Assembly (NCBI RefSeq): GCF_018129995.1
Contig: NZ_JAFCKS010000013.1
Coordinates: 41,254-105,253 of the forward strand
Length of the DNA: 64,000 bases
Source: Bradyrhizobium sp. SZCCT0153
GTDB taxonomy: Bacteria; Pseudomonadota; Alphaproteobacteria; Rhizobiales; Xanthobacteraceae
Direction: 5' to 3'
Made by a program: the position numbers and the translations under genes. Numbering within the stretch: the stretch's first letter is position 1; every line of letters starts with the position of its first letter. The notes beneath the pieces were generated by a model that was not told where the DNA came from, ran no database searches, and worked only from the letters and a program-made list of their open reading frames with translations. Positions 44,437 to 51,562 of this stretch are shown in pieces.

Positions 44437-44880
44437 CTACATTTTTCGGTCGAAACTGAAGCGGCCCGCCCCAGTGACGAAGATCAACATCGCGCCTCCC
44501 ATGATCGAGATGTTCTTCAGAAAATGATTGTATTGACCAATCTGCTGCGCACCGGCCGGATACTCCCAGTAGCGGTGTGCAATGGCAGTTGCCACCAGTA
44601 CGAACATAAATGTCAGCACTGCGCAGAAGCGCGTACCGATGCCCAATACCAGGCTAATGGATATCAATATTTCCAGTGCGATGTTCGTCGCCGTGAACAG
44701 CTCGGGTGCTGGAAGGTTCAGCGACCTGGAATAGCCGACGGAGCCGCTGAAGTTGAATATTGCTCCGTAGGCGCTTCCGACGAATACCCACGCAAGTAGG
44801 ATTCGGCCGACCAAGAGCAGTGCATCAGCTTTACTTGTGGCGAACTCATCTACCGGCCGTGAGTAAAAATTGGATTTCAT
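44437..44880 (-). CDS. DoxX-family membrane protein
   Basis: 147 residues with four hydrophobic segments (ALLLVGRILLAWVFVGSAYG, FTATNIALEILISISLVLGI, AVLTFMFVLVATAIAHRYWE, SIMGGAMLIFVTGAGRFSFD), the layout of DoxX/SURF4-like proteins. These are linked to redox or thiosulfate metabolism in some archaea; in rhizobia the role is unknown. The start at 44880 has GGAGG nearby (CGGAGGCTTTGCCA). Single gene. Confidence 0.86.
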   Translation of the reverse strand: MKSNFYSRPVDEFATSKADALLLVGRILLAWVFVGSAYGAIFNFSGSVGYSRSLNLPAPELFTATNIALEILISISLVLGIGTRFCAVLTFMFVLVATAIAHRYWEYPAGAQQIGQYNHFLKNISIMGGAMLIFVTGAGRFSFDRKM

Positions 44881-45180
44881 TGGCAAAGCCTCCGTTGTTG
44901 TCCAACACGGCTGAAAACGTTTGCGGGCTGAGAGTAACGTATCACGAATGGCGGAACGGCATGAAGCGGCTCTACCAGCTCTTCGGCGTGCCGCAAACCG
45001 CTTCGTCGTTCGTCTGCCAATGACCGACCGGTAGCGGACGTCAAGGGCTCGGCGCAGCAACCCTGCCTTCGCATTTGTGACCCGAAATAGGCCGAGGCCT
45101 GGGGAATGCTCACGACAAGCAGACCCGTTCGAGTTGGACTAGGCACGGACGCGGAGCGTACCGACCTTCATGGTGAGCTC
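44881..45180. other. Gap of 300 bases
   Basis: No supported gene. Open frames on both strands here are Arg/Ser-rich, lack ribosome sites and look like non-coding GC-rich DNA. It should include the doxX promoter. Confidence 0.45.
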
Positions 45181-45519
45181 TTAGCCAGTGTTCCTGACCG
45201 CCTCAGCTAGAACGGCGTAAAGTTGCTGCTTGCTCAATTCCCTCGGCCGCTGCCTCTCTGCTGTGCTCCGCGACACGGTCTTTGCGACTGTACGTGCGGA
45301 GGCGGCCGACGACAACGGCCTTAGCTTCGGGGGCGGCCTGATCGTGGGTCTTGCTGTTGGCGGCTTGTGGCCACGCTTCAGGCCCAAACGGGTCAGCATG
45401 CCGCAGACCGCGTTACGGCTACACCCGAGACAGCGCGCAATCTGCGCCGCGCTCTGTCCTGCGGCCCAGAGCCTTTTGAGCAGCGCCACGTCTTTCGCAC
45501 TCCAGCCCATGGGAGCCAT
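45181..45519 (-). CDS. GcrA-family DNA-binding protein
   Basis: 112 residues. The N-terminal helix-turn-helix (MGWSAKDVALLKRLWAAGQS, AAQIARCLGCSRNAVCGMLT, RLGLKRGHKPP) is the GcrA fold, a cell-cycle regulator that in Caulobacter binds methylated GANTC sites and recruits sigma-70. This copy is shorter than the main GcrA and its linker and C-terminus are Arg/Pro-rich, so it is more likely a paralogue than the housekeeping GcrA. Its targets are unknown. Confidence 0.83.
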   Translation of the reverse strand: MAPMGWSAKDVALLKRLWAAGQSAAQIARCLGCSRNAVCGMLTRLGLKRGHKPPTARPTIRPPPKLRPLSSAASARTVAKTVSRSTAERQRPRELSKQQLYAVLAEAVRNTG

Positions 45520-45549
45520 TATAGCGCTGACTGCCAGACACCGGCTAGT

Positions 45550-45729
45550 CTAGTCTTCGTCCGGCTCGCGTATGACGGCCGGTTCGTCGGAGTCATGTTC
45601 CACTTCGTCGTCCTCTTCGTCCTCCTCGTCTTCATCAGGATCTCGGGGCGGCATCACGGCGCCCAAAGCCACGAGCGGCGTCCAGACGATCGCCGTGGTG
45701 AAAAATGTTTCGAAGGTGTGCTGCTTCAT
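45550..45729 (-). CDS. Small protein with hydrophobic start and very acidic tail
   Basis: 59 residues: a hydrophobic N-terminus (FETFFTTAIVWTPLVALGAV) followed by a tail in which Asp and Glu make up most of the residues (PPRDPDEDEEDEEDDEVEHD). GGAG lies 10 bases before the ATG. The tail could chelate cations or mimic nucleic acid. Not a family I recognise. Confidence 0.55.
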   Translation of the reverse strand: MKQHTFETFFTTAIVWTPLVALGAVMPPRDPDEDEEDEEDDEVEHDSDEPAVIREPDED

Positions 45730-45883
45730 GTTGTTGTTGCTCCTCGAAAAAGCTTGCGCAGCCGAATATTCCTGACGGACAACATCCGGATATCCAGGGC
45801 GCGATCGCTCCAACGCGACGGCGATCAGATCGGCTGCAGCGGCAAGGGGCGCCCCCATGCAACTGGCGGCGTTTACGAATACT

Positions 45884-46189
45884 TCAAGCCCGAGGACGCA
45901 TCAGTTCTATATTCACCAGAACTTCACCGGCAGTGATTTCAGGATCTCCAAGATCGAGGTCAAGCAGACTTGCCTGAACAAACTCCAGGATCTTGGTGTT
46001 CGCTGCATTCGCGCTTTCGCGGTCCTCGAATATCATCACGGCGACACCAACGCCGTCGCCCCCATCCAGCACGTAGTAGGATCTGAATCCGGGCGATTGC
46101 CTCAGGATCTGACCGATGCCGCTCTTGGCGCGGCGAGCAGCGTCTGCAACCGAACGAACCTTGGTGTACTTGCGAATGACGATGTACAT
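45884..46189 (-). CDS. ABM-like small protein of unknown function
   Basis: 101 residues resembling the antibiotic-biosynthesis-monooxygenase (ferredoxin-like) fold: YIVIRKYTKVRSVADAARRA, then SPGFRSYYVLDGGDGVGVAV and MIFEDRESANAANTKILEFV. Such proteins are often dimeric and have no established role in rhizobia. The start at 46189 is weakly supported; an earlier in-frame ATG exists at 46228. Single gene, neighbours are the acidic peptide and dodecin genes. Confidence 0.7.
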   Translation of the reverse strand: MYIVIRKYTKVRSVADAARRAKSGIGQILRQSPGFRSYYVLDGGDGVGVAVMIFEDRESANAANTKILEFVQASLLDLDLGDPEITAGEVLVNIELMRPRA

Positions 46190-46352
46190 GAGGTCACCAC
46201 GCGTTACGGTTTCCGCCCCACGCATCAAAGCATAGCGGGTCCCAGTTGGGCCCTACTTTCAGGATGCGTCACAAACGCCGGCCGGGGAGCCGCGCGACGC
46301 ACCTTCTCCAGTGCGCCAACCTCGCCCCGCAAGCGGGGCGAGGTGCCGAGGC

Positions 46353-46568
46353 TCAGGAATCCTCGAACTTGAACGATACGTTGAGCTTGGCGCGATAGGC
46401 CTCTACTTTTCCCTTCGCATCCAATTGCATATCGAGCTTGACGACCTCTGCAATGCGAAGATCCCGGAGAGATTTTGCAGCCAGCTCGACCGCATTGGCG
46501 GCCGCCTTCTCCCATGAGTCGTTGCTGGTACCGATCAGTTCAATGACCTTGTAGACGCTATCAGGCAT
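46353..46568 (-). CDS. Dodecin (flavin-storage protein)
   Basis: 71 residues, the exact length and pattern of bacterial dodecins (YKVIELIGTSNDSWEKAAAN, AAKSLRDLRIAEVVKLDMQL, KVEAYRAKLNVSFKFED). Twelve copies form a hollow sphere that binds flavins in pairs and buffers them. The aromatic flavin-stacking residue usually present near position 36 is not an obvious Trp here, so ligand strength may differ. Single gene. Confidence 0.9.
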   Translation of the reverse strand: MPDSVYKVIELIGTSNDSWEKAAANAVELAAKSLRDLRIAEVVKLDMQLDAKGKVEAYRAKLNVSFKFEDS

Positions 46569-46947
46569 GTCGTCCTCCTGTTCGGTATGAAGCAGGAAGC
46601 AGGTGCTCCTGCCGTTGTGAAATCTAGCATCATGATATCGGCGCTGATACGACGCGATACGGTCTCGGACGTCGCGCCGGGCCGATAAGGGATAAACTGC
46701 ATTTCGCGGGGAGGGCGGCTTTCGGCCCTTTTCGGACGTGCCCGACTTCGCCGATGATGCCAGATCATTGTAACAGACAAGACCTGATCTGCGACACTTA
46801 GCCCTCCGGTATCCCCGCCAGACGCGTGCCGGATCGCGCCGCTATGTCTAAGATGTTGGCCGACTGTGAAGTACCTTACGTCCCCGTGTTCTTGGCCCGG
46901 GCTAAGATGGCCACGGCTTCGGCTTCTTACTTTGAAGGAGGCATCCG
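46569..46947. other. Gap of about 380 bases
   Basis: No gene-like frame with a ribosome site apart from the gene that starts at 46948. It contains the dodecin promoter on one side. A partial FixK-like half site (TGATCTGCG near 46783) is present but lacks its second half. Confidence 0.45.
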
Positions 46948-47190
46948 ATGCTCGCGATAATCAAATGGAACTCCCGATATAATGCGCGCGAATGGGTGAT
47001 GATGGCTGGGACACTGGTCGTCCAACTCAGCGCACTGAATGCAAAACGACAGAAGGGTGAAAACAAACCAGGGCGGCCACCCTGGAAACACTTCGACGAC
47101 ACTCATCATTGGGACTCAACCGCGGAGGAATGGGTCCCCAACCATGACGTAATCGTGCAACGCACCAGGCGTCCCGCAGGCCGCGTTTAG
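46948..47190 (+). CDS. Hypothetical protein (80 aa)
   Basis: 80 residues, basic and Trp-rich (WNSRYNAREWVMMAGTLVVQ, NKPGRPPWKHFDDTHHWDST AEEWVPNHD). A strong GAAGGAGGCATCCG ribosome site precedes the ATG. No signal peptide, membrane segment or known family. The His/Trp-rich middle might bind nucleic acid or metal. The ribosome site and codon use argue that it is real. Confidence 0.6.
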   Translation: MLAIIKWNSRYNAREWVMMAGTLVVQLSALNAKRQKGENKPGRPPWKHFDDTHHWDSTAEEWVPNHDVIVQRTRRPAGRV

Positions 47191-47514
47191 AGACTTCAAG
47201 ATCCCTCTCACTCACGACGCTGTCGAGCGGTGCGGTCGCGTTCAAGTAGCAGGATCGGGAGGGTGAGTTCCTGCCGGCCGCTTGAGTGCCGCCACCGCCG
47301 ACGACAGTGGCACGTCAGCCAGGCGGCGCGCCCCATGAGGTCACGCGCAGCAAAAGCCTCCAAGCCCAATGTGGGTAGCGCCACGGCGCAGGAATCGATC
47401 GATCAAGAAGATGAGGTCTTACAATGCAAGCTTACTATCTGCCGCGGCTGCAAGTAGGAGAAGAGCGGAGAATTTGAACCTCTTGCCCGTGGGAGGTACG
47501 CGCGACCTGGACGT
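47191..47514. other. Gap of about 325 bases
   Basis: No supported gene. The frames that are open here overlap in a way typical of GC-rich non-coding DNA and have no ribosome site. I see no strong hairpin or promoter-like pattern. Confidence 0.45.
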
Positions 47515-47643
47515 TCAAAATCCAGGGCAAATGAGCTCGGCGACCACCAGCACGAAACCGATGAGGCGCAAAACCAAGCTTGCGACTGCGATGGCCACGA
47601 GCAAGAGGCCAAGCCGGAAGACTGGTGCACCGCGCACGATCAT
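47515..47643 (-). CDS. Tiny membrane protein coupled to tetR (42 aa)
   Basis: 42 residues, essentially one hydrophobic helix (FRLGLLLVAIAVASLVLRLI GFVLVVAELI). Its ATG overlaps the TGA of the upstream tetR gene (ATGA), so it is translated only when tetR is. The overlap and strongly hydrophobic composition make it plausible. A role in membrane stress or as an accessory to the regulator is possible but unproved. Confidence 0.55.
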   Translation of the reverse strand: MIVRGAPVFRLGLLLVAIAVASLVLRLIGFVLVVAELICPGF

Positions 47644-48230
47644 GCGCGGAGGCGTAGTGCCTCGACCAGCGACTTGAACGCACGGGCATATTCCGCGCCC
47701 GCCCTTGCGATATCCGCGCGCCCGGCGCAGGCGACCGCGGCCTCCGTCACCGCGCCGAGCAGCAGCCGAGCCAGCGGTTCGACCGGCTGCCGCGCGATCA
47801 GCCCGGCCTCCATCGCGGCCGAGAGCGCACGCGGCAGCTTGCCGCCGAAATGCCGCGCGTCGATCTCGCGCCAGCGTTCCCAGCCGAGCACGGCCGGACC
47901 GTCGCGCAGGATGATCTGGCCGGTCGGCCCCTTGGCGGTCGCCGCGAAATAATGCTGGGTGCCGGCGACCATCGCGGCGAGCACATCCTTCTCGGCCCGC
48001 GCGGTGCTGTCGATCTCGGCAACGAGATCGCGCGAGACAAGATCGAACACGGCCTCGAACACCGCCTCCTTGGTCTTGAAGTGGTGATAGACCGCGCCCT
48101 TGGCGATGCCGGCTCCCTGCGCGATCTCGTCCATGGTGGTGGCGGCGAAGCCCTGCGTCCCGAACAGGCGGCGCGCCGCCGTCAGGATCGCCTCCGATGT
48201 CGCGGCCCGCCGCTCCGCCTGTTTCGCCAT
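47640..48230 (-). CDS. TetR-family transcriptional repressor
   Basis: 196 residues. The N-terminal TetR helix-turn-helix (ILTAARRLFGTQGFAATTMD, EIAQGAGIAKGAVYHHFKTK) and a helical effector domain ending in AAVACAGRADIARAGAEYAR. It is divergent from a SnoaL-type gene and a perfect palindrome lies in the 100-base gap at 48284-48301, so it most likely controls both genes. The small membrane gene downstream is translationally coupled to it. Confidence 0.9.
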   Translation of the reverse strand: MAKQAERRAATSEAILTAARRLFGTQGFAATTMDEIAQGAGIAKGAVYHHFKTKEAVFEAVFDLVSRDLVAEIDSTARAEKDVLAAMVAGTQHYFAATAKGPTGQIILRDGPAVLGWERWREIDARHFGGKLPRALSAAMEAGLIARQPVEPLARLLLGAVTEAAVACAGRADIARAGAEYARAFKSLVEALRLRA

Positions 48231-48283
48231 GGCTCTCGTCTAGTCCAATTCCGCACGGGCGGCCAGTTGACTTTTTGACTATC

Positions 48284-48301
48284 GGTCGGTATTTACCGAC
48301 C
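48284..48301. promoter_or_regulatory. TetR operator between tetR and the SnoaL-like gene
   Basis: GGTCGGTA-TT-TACCGACC, a perfect 8-base inverted repeat, 29 bases before the SnoaL-like ATG and 53 bases from the tetR ATG. A further AGTCGG half copy follows. This is a classic divergent TetR operator. Confidence 0.75.
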
Positions 48302-48330
48302 ATCAGTCGGTTTGAATCGTGAGGTGCACC

Positions 48331-48696
48331 ATGCCGAGCCGTGAGATCGTCGAAGCTTTTGCGAAGCGGCTGGAGGACGGGGATTTCGTCGGGGCGATCC
48401 TGGACTACTACACCCCGGACGCCGCAACCCATGAAAACCAGGCCGAACCCATGGTCGGGCGCGACAAGCTCGCGGCCAAGGAGCGCGGCGTGCTGGCAGC
48501 CTTCAAGGAGGTCAAGGCGGTGCGGATCGGGCCGAGCCTGATCGAAGGCGACAACGTCGCCACGCGCTGGAAATTCAGCTTCACCAATGCCGAAGGCGTC
48601 ACGCGGACGCTCGAAGAGATTGCCTGGCAGACATGGCGCGGCGATCAGCTGATCGAGGAGCGATTCTATTACGATCCGAATCAGTTGGGGCGGTGA
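48331..48696 (+). CDS. SnoaL/NTF2-like small protein
   Basis: 121 residues with the NTF2-like fold (IVEAFAKRLEDGDFVGAILD, TPDAATHENQAEPMVGRDKL, ending in EERFYYDPNQLGR). Homologues isomerise or hydrate small ring compounds, or detoxify; no catalytic acid/base pair can be assigned with certainty. The ATG at 48331 follows GAGG and gives family length. It is divergent from the TetR gene and probably repressed by it, so it may respond to an aromatic or xenobiotic ligand. Confidence 0.82.
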   Translation: MPSREIVEAFAKRLEDGDFVGAILDYYTPDAATHENQAEPMVGRDKLAAKERGVLAAFKEVKAVRIGPSLIEGDNVATRWKFSFTNAEGVTRTLEEIAWQTWRGDQLIEERFYYDPNQLGR

Positions 48697-48849
48697 GCGA
48701 TCTCCTGCGGATTTTCGGCTGCAACGAGCCTCGCCGTCGCTGTTGAGGCCTATTTCGTCACAATTCGCCGTCGGCGTTACCGTGCCGGTGGGTTGCCGTT
48801 GGTGAAATCGAAAACGTCAGCCAGGTATTCCAGCCCACTGTCGCTCCGT

Positions 48850-50280
48850 TCAGCTCACCTTCTTCGCCGGCGGAAGCTTCCACGAGCCATCGATGATCGA
48901 GGGGTCCTTCTCGCTCGGCCAGTACAGCCGCATCATCAGAACGAAGTCGCCGGAGGGCGCCGGAAGCCAGTTGGACTCCTTGTCCTTGCCCGGCGATTCA
49001 TTCTGAATGTAGAGATCGGTCGATCCGTCCGGATTGGATTGCAGATTTTGGCGCGCGCTGATCGAATAGCGGTCGATCGGATTGGCCACGAAGAAATACT
49101 CGCCGTTGTACATCGTCACCGACCAGAAGCCGAGCGCTGGCGGAAGCTGGCCCTTGGCAAAGTGCATGACGTATTTGTTCGCGCCGCTGTATTTCCGGTC
49201 GTCCGCGTCCTTCTGCGAAGTCGGATAGACGGCATCCTGCGGCCGGTTGGCGCCGAGTCCAATGGCGGTGACGAGCGCCCGCATCAGGTAGTCAGTACCG
49301 TAGATGCCGGTTTTGGTCGTAAAGGCCCAGCCGTTCTCATCCTTGACGTCCTTGTTGACCTTGAACTGGAGCATGATCCGGTCAAAGCCGACCTCGGGCA
49401 CGCGCTTGACGAAATCCGCCTTGAGCTTGCTCGCGTCGAAATCCTGTCCCGGCACGATACCGATCCGGGCGAATTTGGCGAGCTGCGGTGCATCCGCGGT
49501 CGCAGGCGGATTGTTCTTCATCAGCTTGCAGAGCAGTGTGAAATAGGCCACCGCGTCCATGCGGTTGACCTGCTCGCGCGCCGCCGTCTTCATGTCGAGG
49601 GACGGATCAACCGTGCCCGCCGGCGGCGTGTACGGCTTGCCGTAGGCGCTCAGCGGCACCAGCTTGAATTCGTCCTGGAGTTTGTGGACCTCGGCGTAAT
49701 CCTCCGGCGTTCCGGTGCAATAGATACGGCCGAGCAGCCAAACGATGCTTGTAGGCGATTTGTACTCCGTGACGCCGGCCGGCAATTCGCCTTTCCAACC
49801 AGGGCCCGTGATCGCGCAGGTTTGCGCGCCGGTGCCAGTGGTCCGCTTGCCCGGAACCTGGAACACCGTAGTCCAGCCGTCCAGCATCGGAAATAGCGCG
49901 TAACGGTCTTTCATGTCAGGGATCGTGAGCACCCACGGCTCATTGCCGACATCGAAGAACGCAGTCGTGTAAAGCGTGTCAGCATTCGGCGCCGTCACGT
50001 CGCGGAAGGACGCGTCGGGATATTTGCGCAGCTTGATGATCTGGCCCATCGGTGCCCGCGTCCCGACCGGTGCCGCGACGTTGGTGATGATTCTCCGCGT
50101 CATCTCCATCGTCACCAAAGGGTAGCCGAAGATATAGGCGTCGGTGGCGAGTGCGAACTCCTCAAGTCCTTCGCCGATGCCGAGGAATTCACCAAGCTCG
50201 GCACGAGCTGATGTGGCCATGGAGGCGCTGGCGAGCAGGCTCATACCGCCAATCGTTGCATTGCGACGGGTGATGTTCAT
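48850..50280 (-). CDS. Exported DUF1254/DUF1214 protein
   Basis: 476 residues. The Tat-like signal (ITRRNATIGGMSLLASASMA) precedes the DUF1254 domain (AYIFGYPLVTMEMTRRIITN, TAPNADTLYTTAFFDVGNEP WVL) and a C-terminal DUF1214 domain (GFWSVTMYNGEYFFVANPID RYSI). The family is widespread in soil Proteobacteria and its role is unknown. A FixK/FNR-type box lies 65 bases upstream of the ATG, and the next gene on the other strand has a similar box, so expression in low oxygen is likely. Confidence 0.85.
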   Translation of the reverse strand: MNITRRNATIGGMSLLASASMATSARAELGEFLGIGEGLEEFALATDAYIFGYPLVTMEMTRRIITNVAAPVGTRAPMGQIIKLRKYPDASFRDVTAPNADTLYTTAFFDVGNEPWVLTIPDMKDRYALFPMLDGWTTVFQVPGKRTTGTGAQTCAITGPGWKGELPAGVTEYKSPTSIVWLLGRIYCTGTPEDYAEVHKLQDEFKLVPLSAYGKPYTPPAGTVDPSLDMKTAAREQVNRMDAVAYFTLLCKLMKNNPPATADAPQLAKFARIGIVPGQDFDASKLKADFVKRVPEVGFDRIMLQFKVNKDVKDENGWAFTTKTGIYGTDYLMRALVTAIGLGANRPQDAVYPTSQKDADDRKYSGANKYVMHFAKGQLPPALGFWSVTMYNGEYFFVANPIDRYSISARQNLQSNPDGSTDLYIQNESPGKDKESNWLPAPSGDFVLMMRLYWPSEKDPSIIDGSWKLPPAKKVS

Positions 50281-50345
50281 GGAAACAAACTCCGTTGGGT
50301 TGAACCCTAAAAATCCTTTGATCTTGCCAAGTCGGTCAGTTCGTC

Positions 50346-50359
50346 TTGATCTGCGTCAA
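50346..50359. promoter_or_regulatory. FixK/FNR-type box upstream of the DUF1254 gene
   Basis: TTGATCTGCGTCAA, matching TTGAT-N4-ATCAA with one mismatch in the right half. 65 bases separate it from the DUF1254 ATG. In Bradyrhizobium such boxes are bound by FixK2 at about -41 from the transcript start under low oxygen. Confidence 0.65.
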
Positions 50360-50765
50360 GCGTGCGCAGACCGCCGCAGGCGCGCGAGAGAACGTGCAAC
50401 ATTTTCTGCACAAGACGCCGTAAGGGCGTCAGCAGAAATCAAGACCGGTGCGCTGGAATTAGTTGGCTGTATGCGTATCGTGAAAAGGCGACGTCGAAGA
50501 AAGGTCTACCTCTACGAGTGCCACGCTAGCACGGAAGCCGAGGGCCAGCCATGGTGTTTATCTTGTGCCTCTGCATCGTCGCGATGTGGCTCGCATTCTC
50601 GGAGCACAAGCTGCTGCCTGGTTGTTCGAAGTGCCGGGTCGTGTGAGAAAGGAAACGGAACGTAAGAGTCGCTTCCGTTCAGCGGCACGGTTGATGGATA
50701 CCAGCTTCCATATCGGGCCCGCAACCTTAGTGCTCTCGCTGGAGAGACAATCTCCTTCATTCCCC

Positions 50766-50779
50766 TTGATTCAGATCAA
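50766..50779. promoter_or_regulatory. FixK/FNR-type box upstream of the 123-residue gene
   Basis: TTGATTCAGATCAA, a perfect TTGAT-N4-ATCAA palindrome. 69 bases lie between it and the ATG at 50849, almost the same spacing as for the DUF1254 gene. This is the best FixK match seen in the window. Confidence 0.75.
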
Positions 50780-50848
50780 TACGATCCAAACTCGATTGTC
50801 GTCCCATGAAATTACTTCAGTAAGATCTCACCCGGGGAGTTCTGCTGC

Positions 50849-51220
50849 ATGAAGATTTTACTTGTATCCTTGGCGATGATAGGCGGCCAAACAGCAATTC
50901 CAGTCAGCGAACGCGTCCCTCAACTCAATGTCGAGGCAACCTGCAAAGCAACCGTAGCCACTGACAAGGCGATGGCCCTGGATCTGCCGCAGACTTACGA
51001 CGACTGCATGCGCGACGAAAATTCCGCGCTGCAACAGCTTCATTCCGTATGGCTCACGAATTCCGAAAGCCTTCGAAACCGATGCGAAGGCGAAGCAACA
51101 GCTGGCGGCAATGACAGCTATGTTGACCTGCTTACCTGCATGCAAATGGCCGATTGGGCGAAATCGACGCCGGACGCTCCAAAATTGAGGGGAGCGAGCA
51201 AGAACCGAAACAAGCTGTGA
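50849..51220 (+). CDS. Unknown exported protein under FixK-type control
   Basis: 123 residues. The N-terminal stretch MKILLVSLAMIGGQTAIPVS is a short signal-like sequence. The mature part has four cysteines (CKATVATDKAMALDLPQTYD DCMRDEN, RCEGEATAGGNDSYVDLLTC MQM) which could form two disulfides. I recall a family of such short, four-cysteine Bradyrhizobium proteins but no function. The perfect FixK-type box 69 bases upstream suggests expression in low oxygen, for example in nodules or waterlogged soil. Confidence 0.7.
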   Translation: MKILLVSLAMIGGQTAIPVSERVPQLNVEATCKATVATDKAMALDLPQTYDDCMRDENSALQQLHSVWLTNSESLRNRCEGEATAGGNDSYVDLLTCMQMADWAKSTPDAPKLRGASKNRNKL

Positions 51221-51562
51221 GATGGCGCCGCCGGACTTCTCCGTTTCTGACGAAGTTCGCGGCGTTCTGATCGTCAGCTGACAGGCGGGCCCTGGTGTCC
51301 ATGCAGTCGGCGCTGTGACGCCAAACAGGCGATTATCATTATCGTCCATCCGGTCCAGCAAGCTTCAGCGCCCCAAGTCCGCGACCGCGGCAACGCCGGC
51401 GGCGCGCATTTGTATCGATTTGTTATCGATACTGCCGCTTGGACACGCAGAAGTGGTCGCGGCGATGCCGGCCGGGTGAGATAATTCATAGTTCGTCAAA
51501 GGTTTGCAGCGAATTCTCGGGGTCGAGCCGGACGAACGGCCCATGCTGCTGCAGGCTCTGGA
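51221..51562. other. Gap of about 340 bases
   Basis: Nothing supported apart from the likely promoter of the GGDEF-EAL gene. Open frames here are antisense to that gene or lack ribosome sites. Confidence 0.45.

Larger units (their letters stand above)
50281..50848. other. Divergent intergenic region of about 570 bases with two FixK-type boxes
   Basis: It holds the FixK-type boxes at 50346-50359 and 50766-50779. A 31-codon hydrophobic frame (50551-50646) is possible but its evidence is weak. No other gene is supported. It also contains the promoters of the DUF1254 gene and of the unknown exported-protein gene at 50849. Confidence 0.5.

Noticed and set aside
44877..45146. 90-codon minus-strand frame upstream of doxX
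   Set aside because: Overlaps the doxX start, Arg/Ser-rich, no ribosome site.
46780..46800. FixK-like half site near TGATCTGCG
   Set aside because: Only one half matches; the second half is ACAC rather than TCAA.
50551..50646. 31-codon hydrophobic frame
   Set aside because: Could be a tiny membrane peptide, but there is no clear ribosome site and no supporting context.
50471..50665. Cys- and Arg-rich 64-codon frame
   Set aside because: No ribosome site, odd composition, overlaps a second weak small frame; lies between two promoter-like boxes.
50658..50690. GGAAC followed by CGTT upstream of the 50849 gene
   Set aside because: Spacer is only 14 bases, too short for EcfG, and it is too far from the start.
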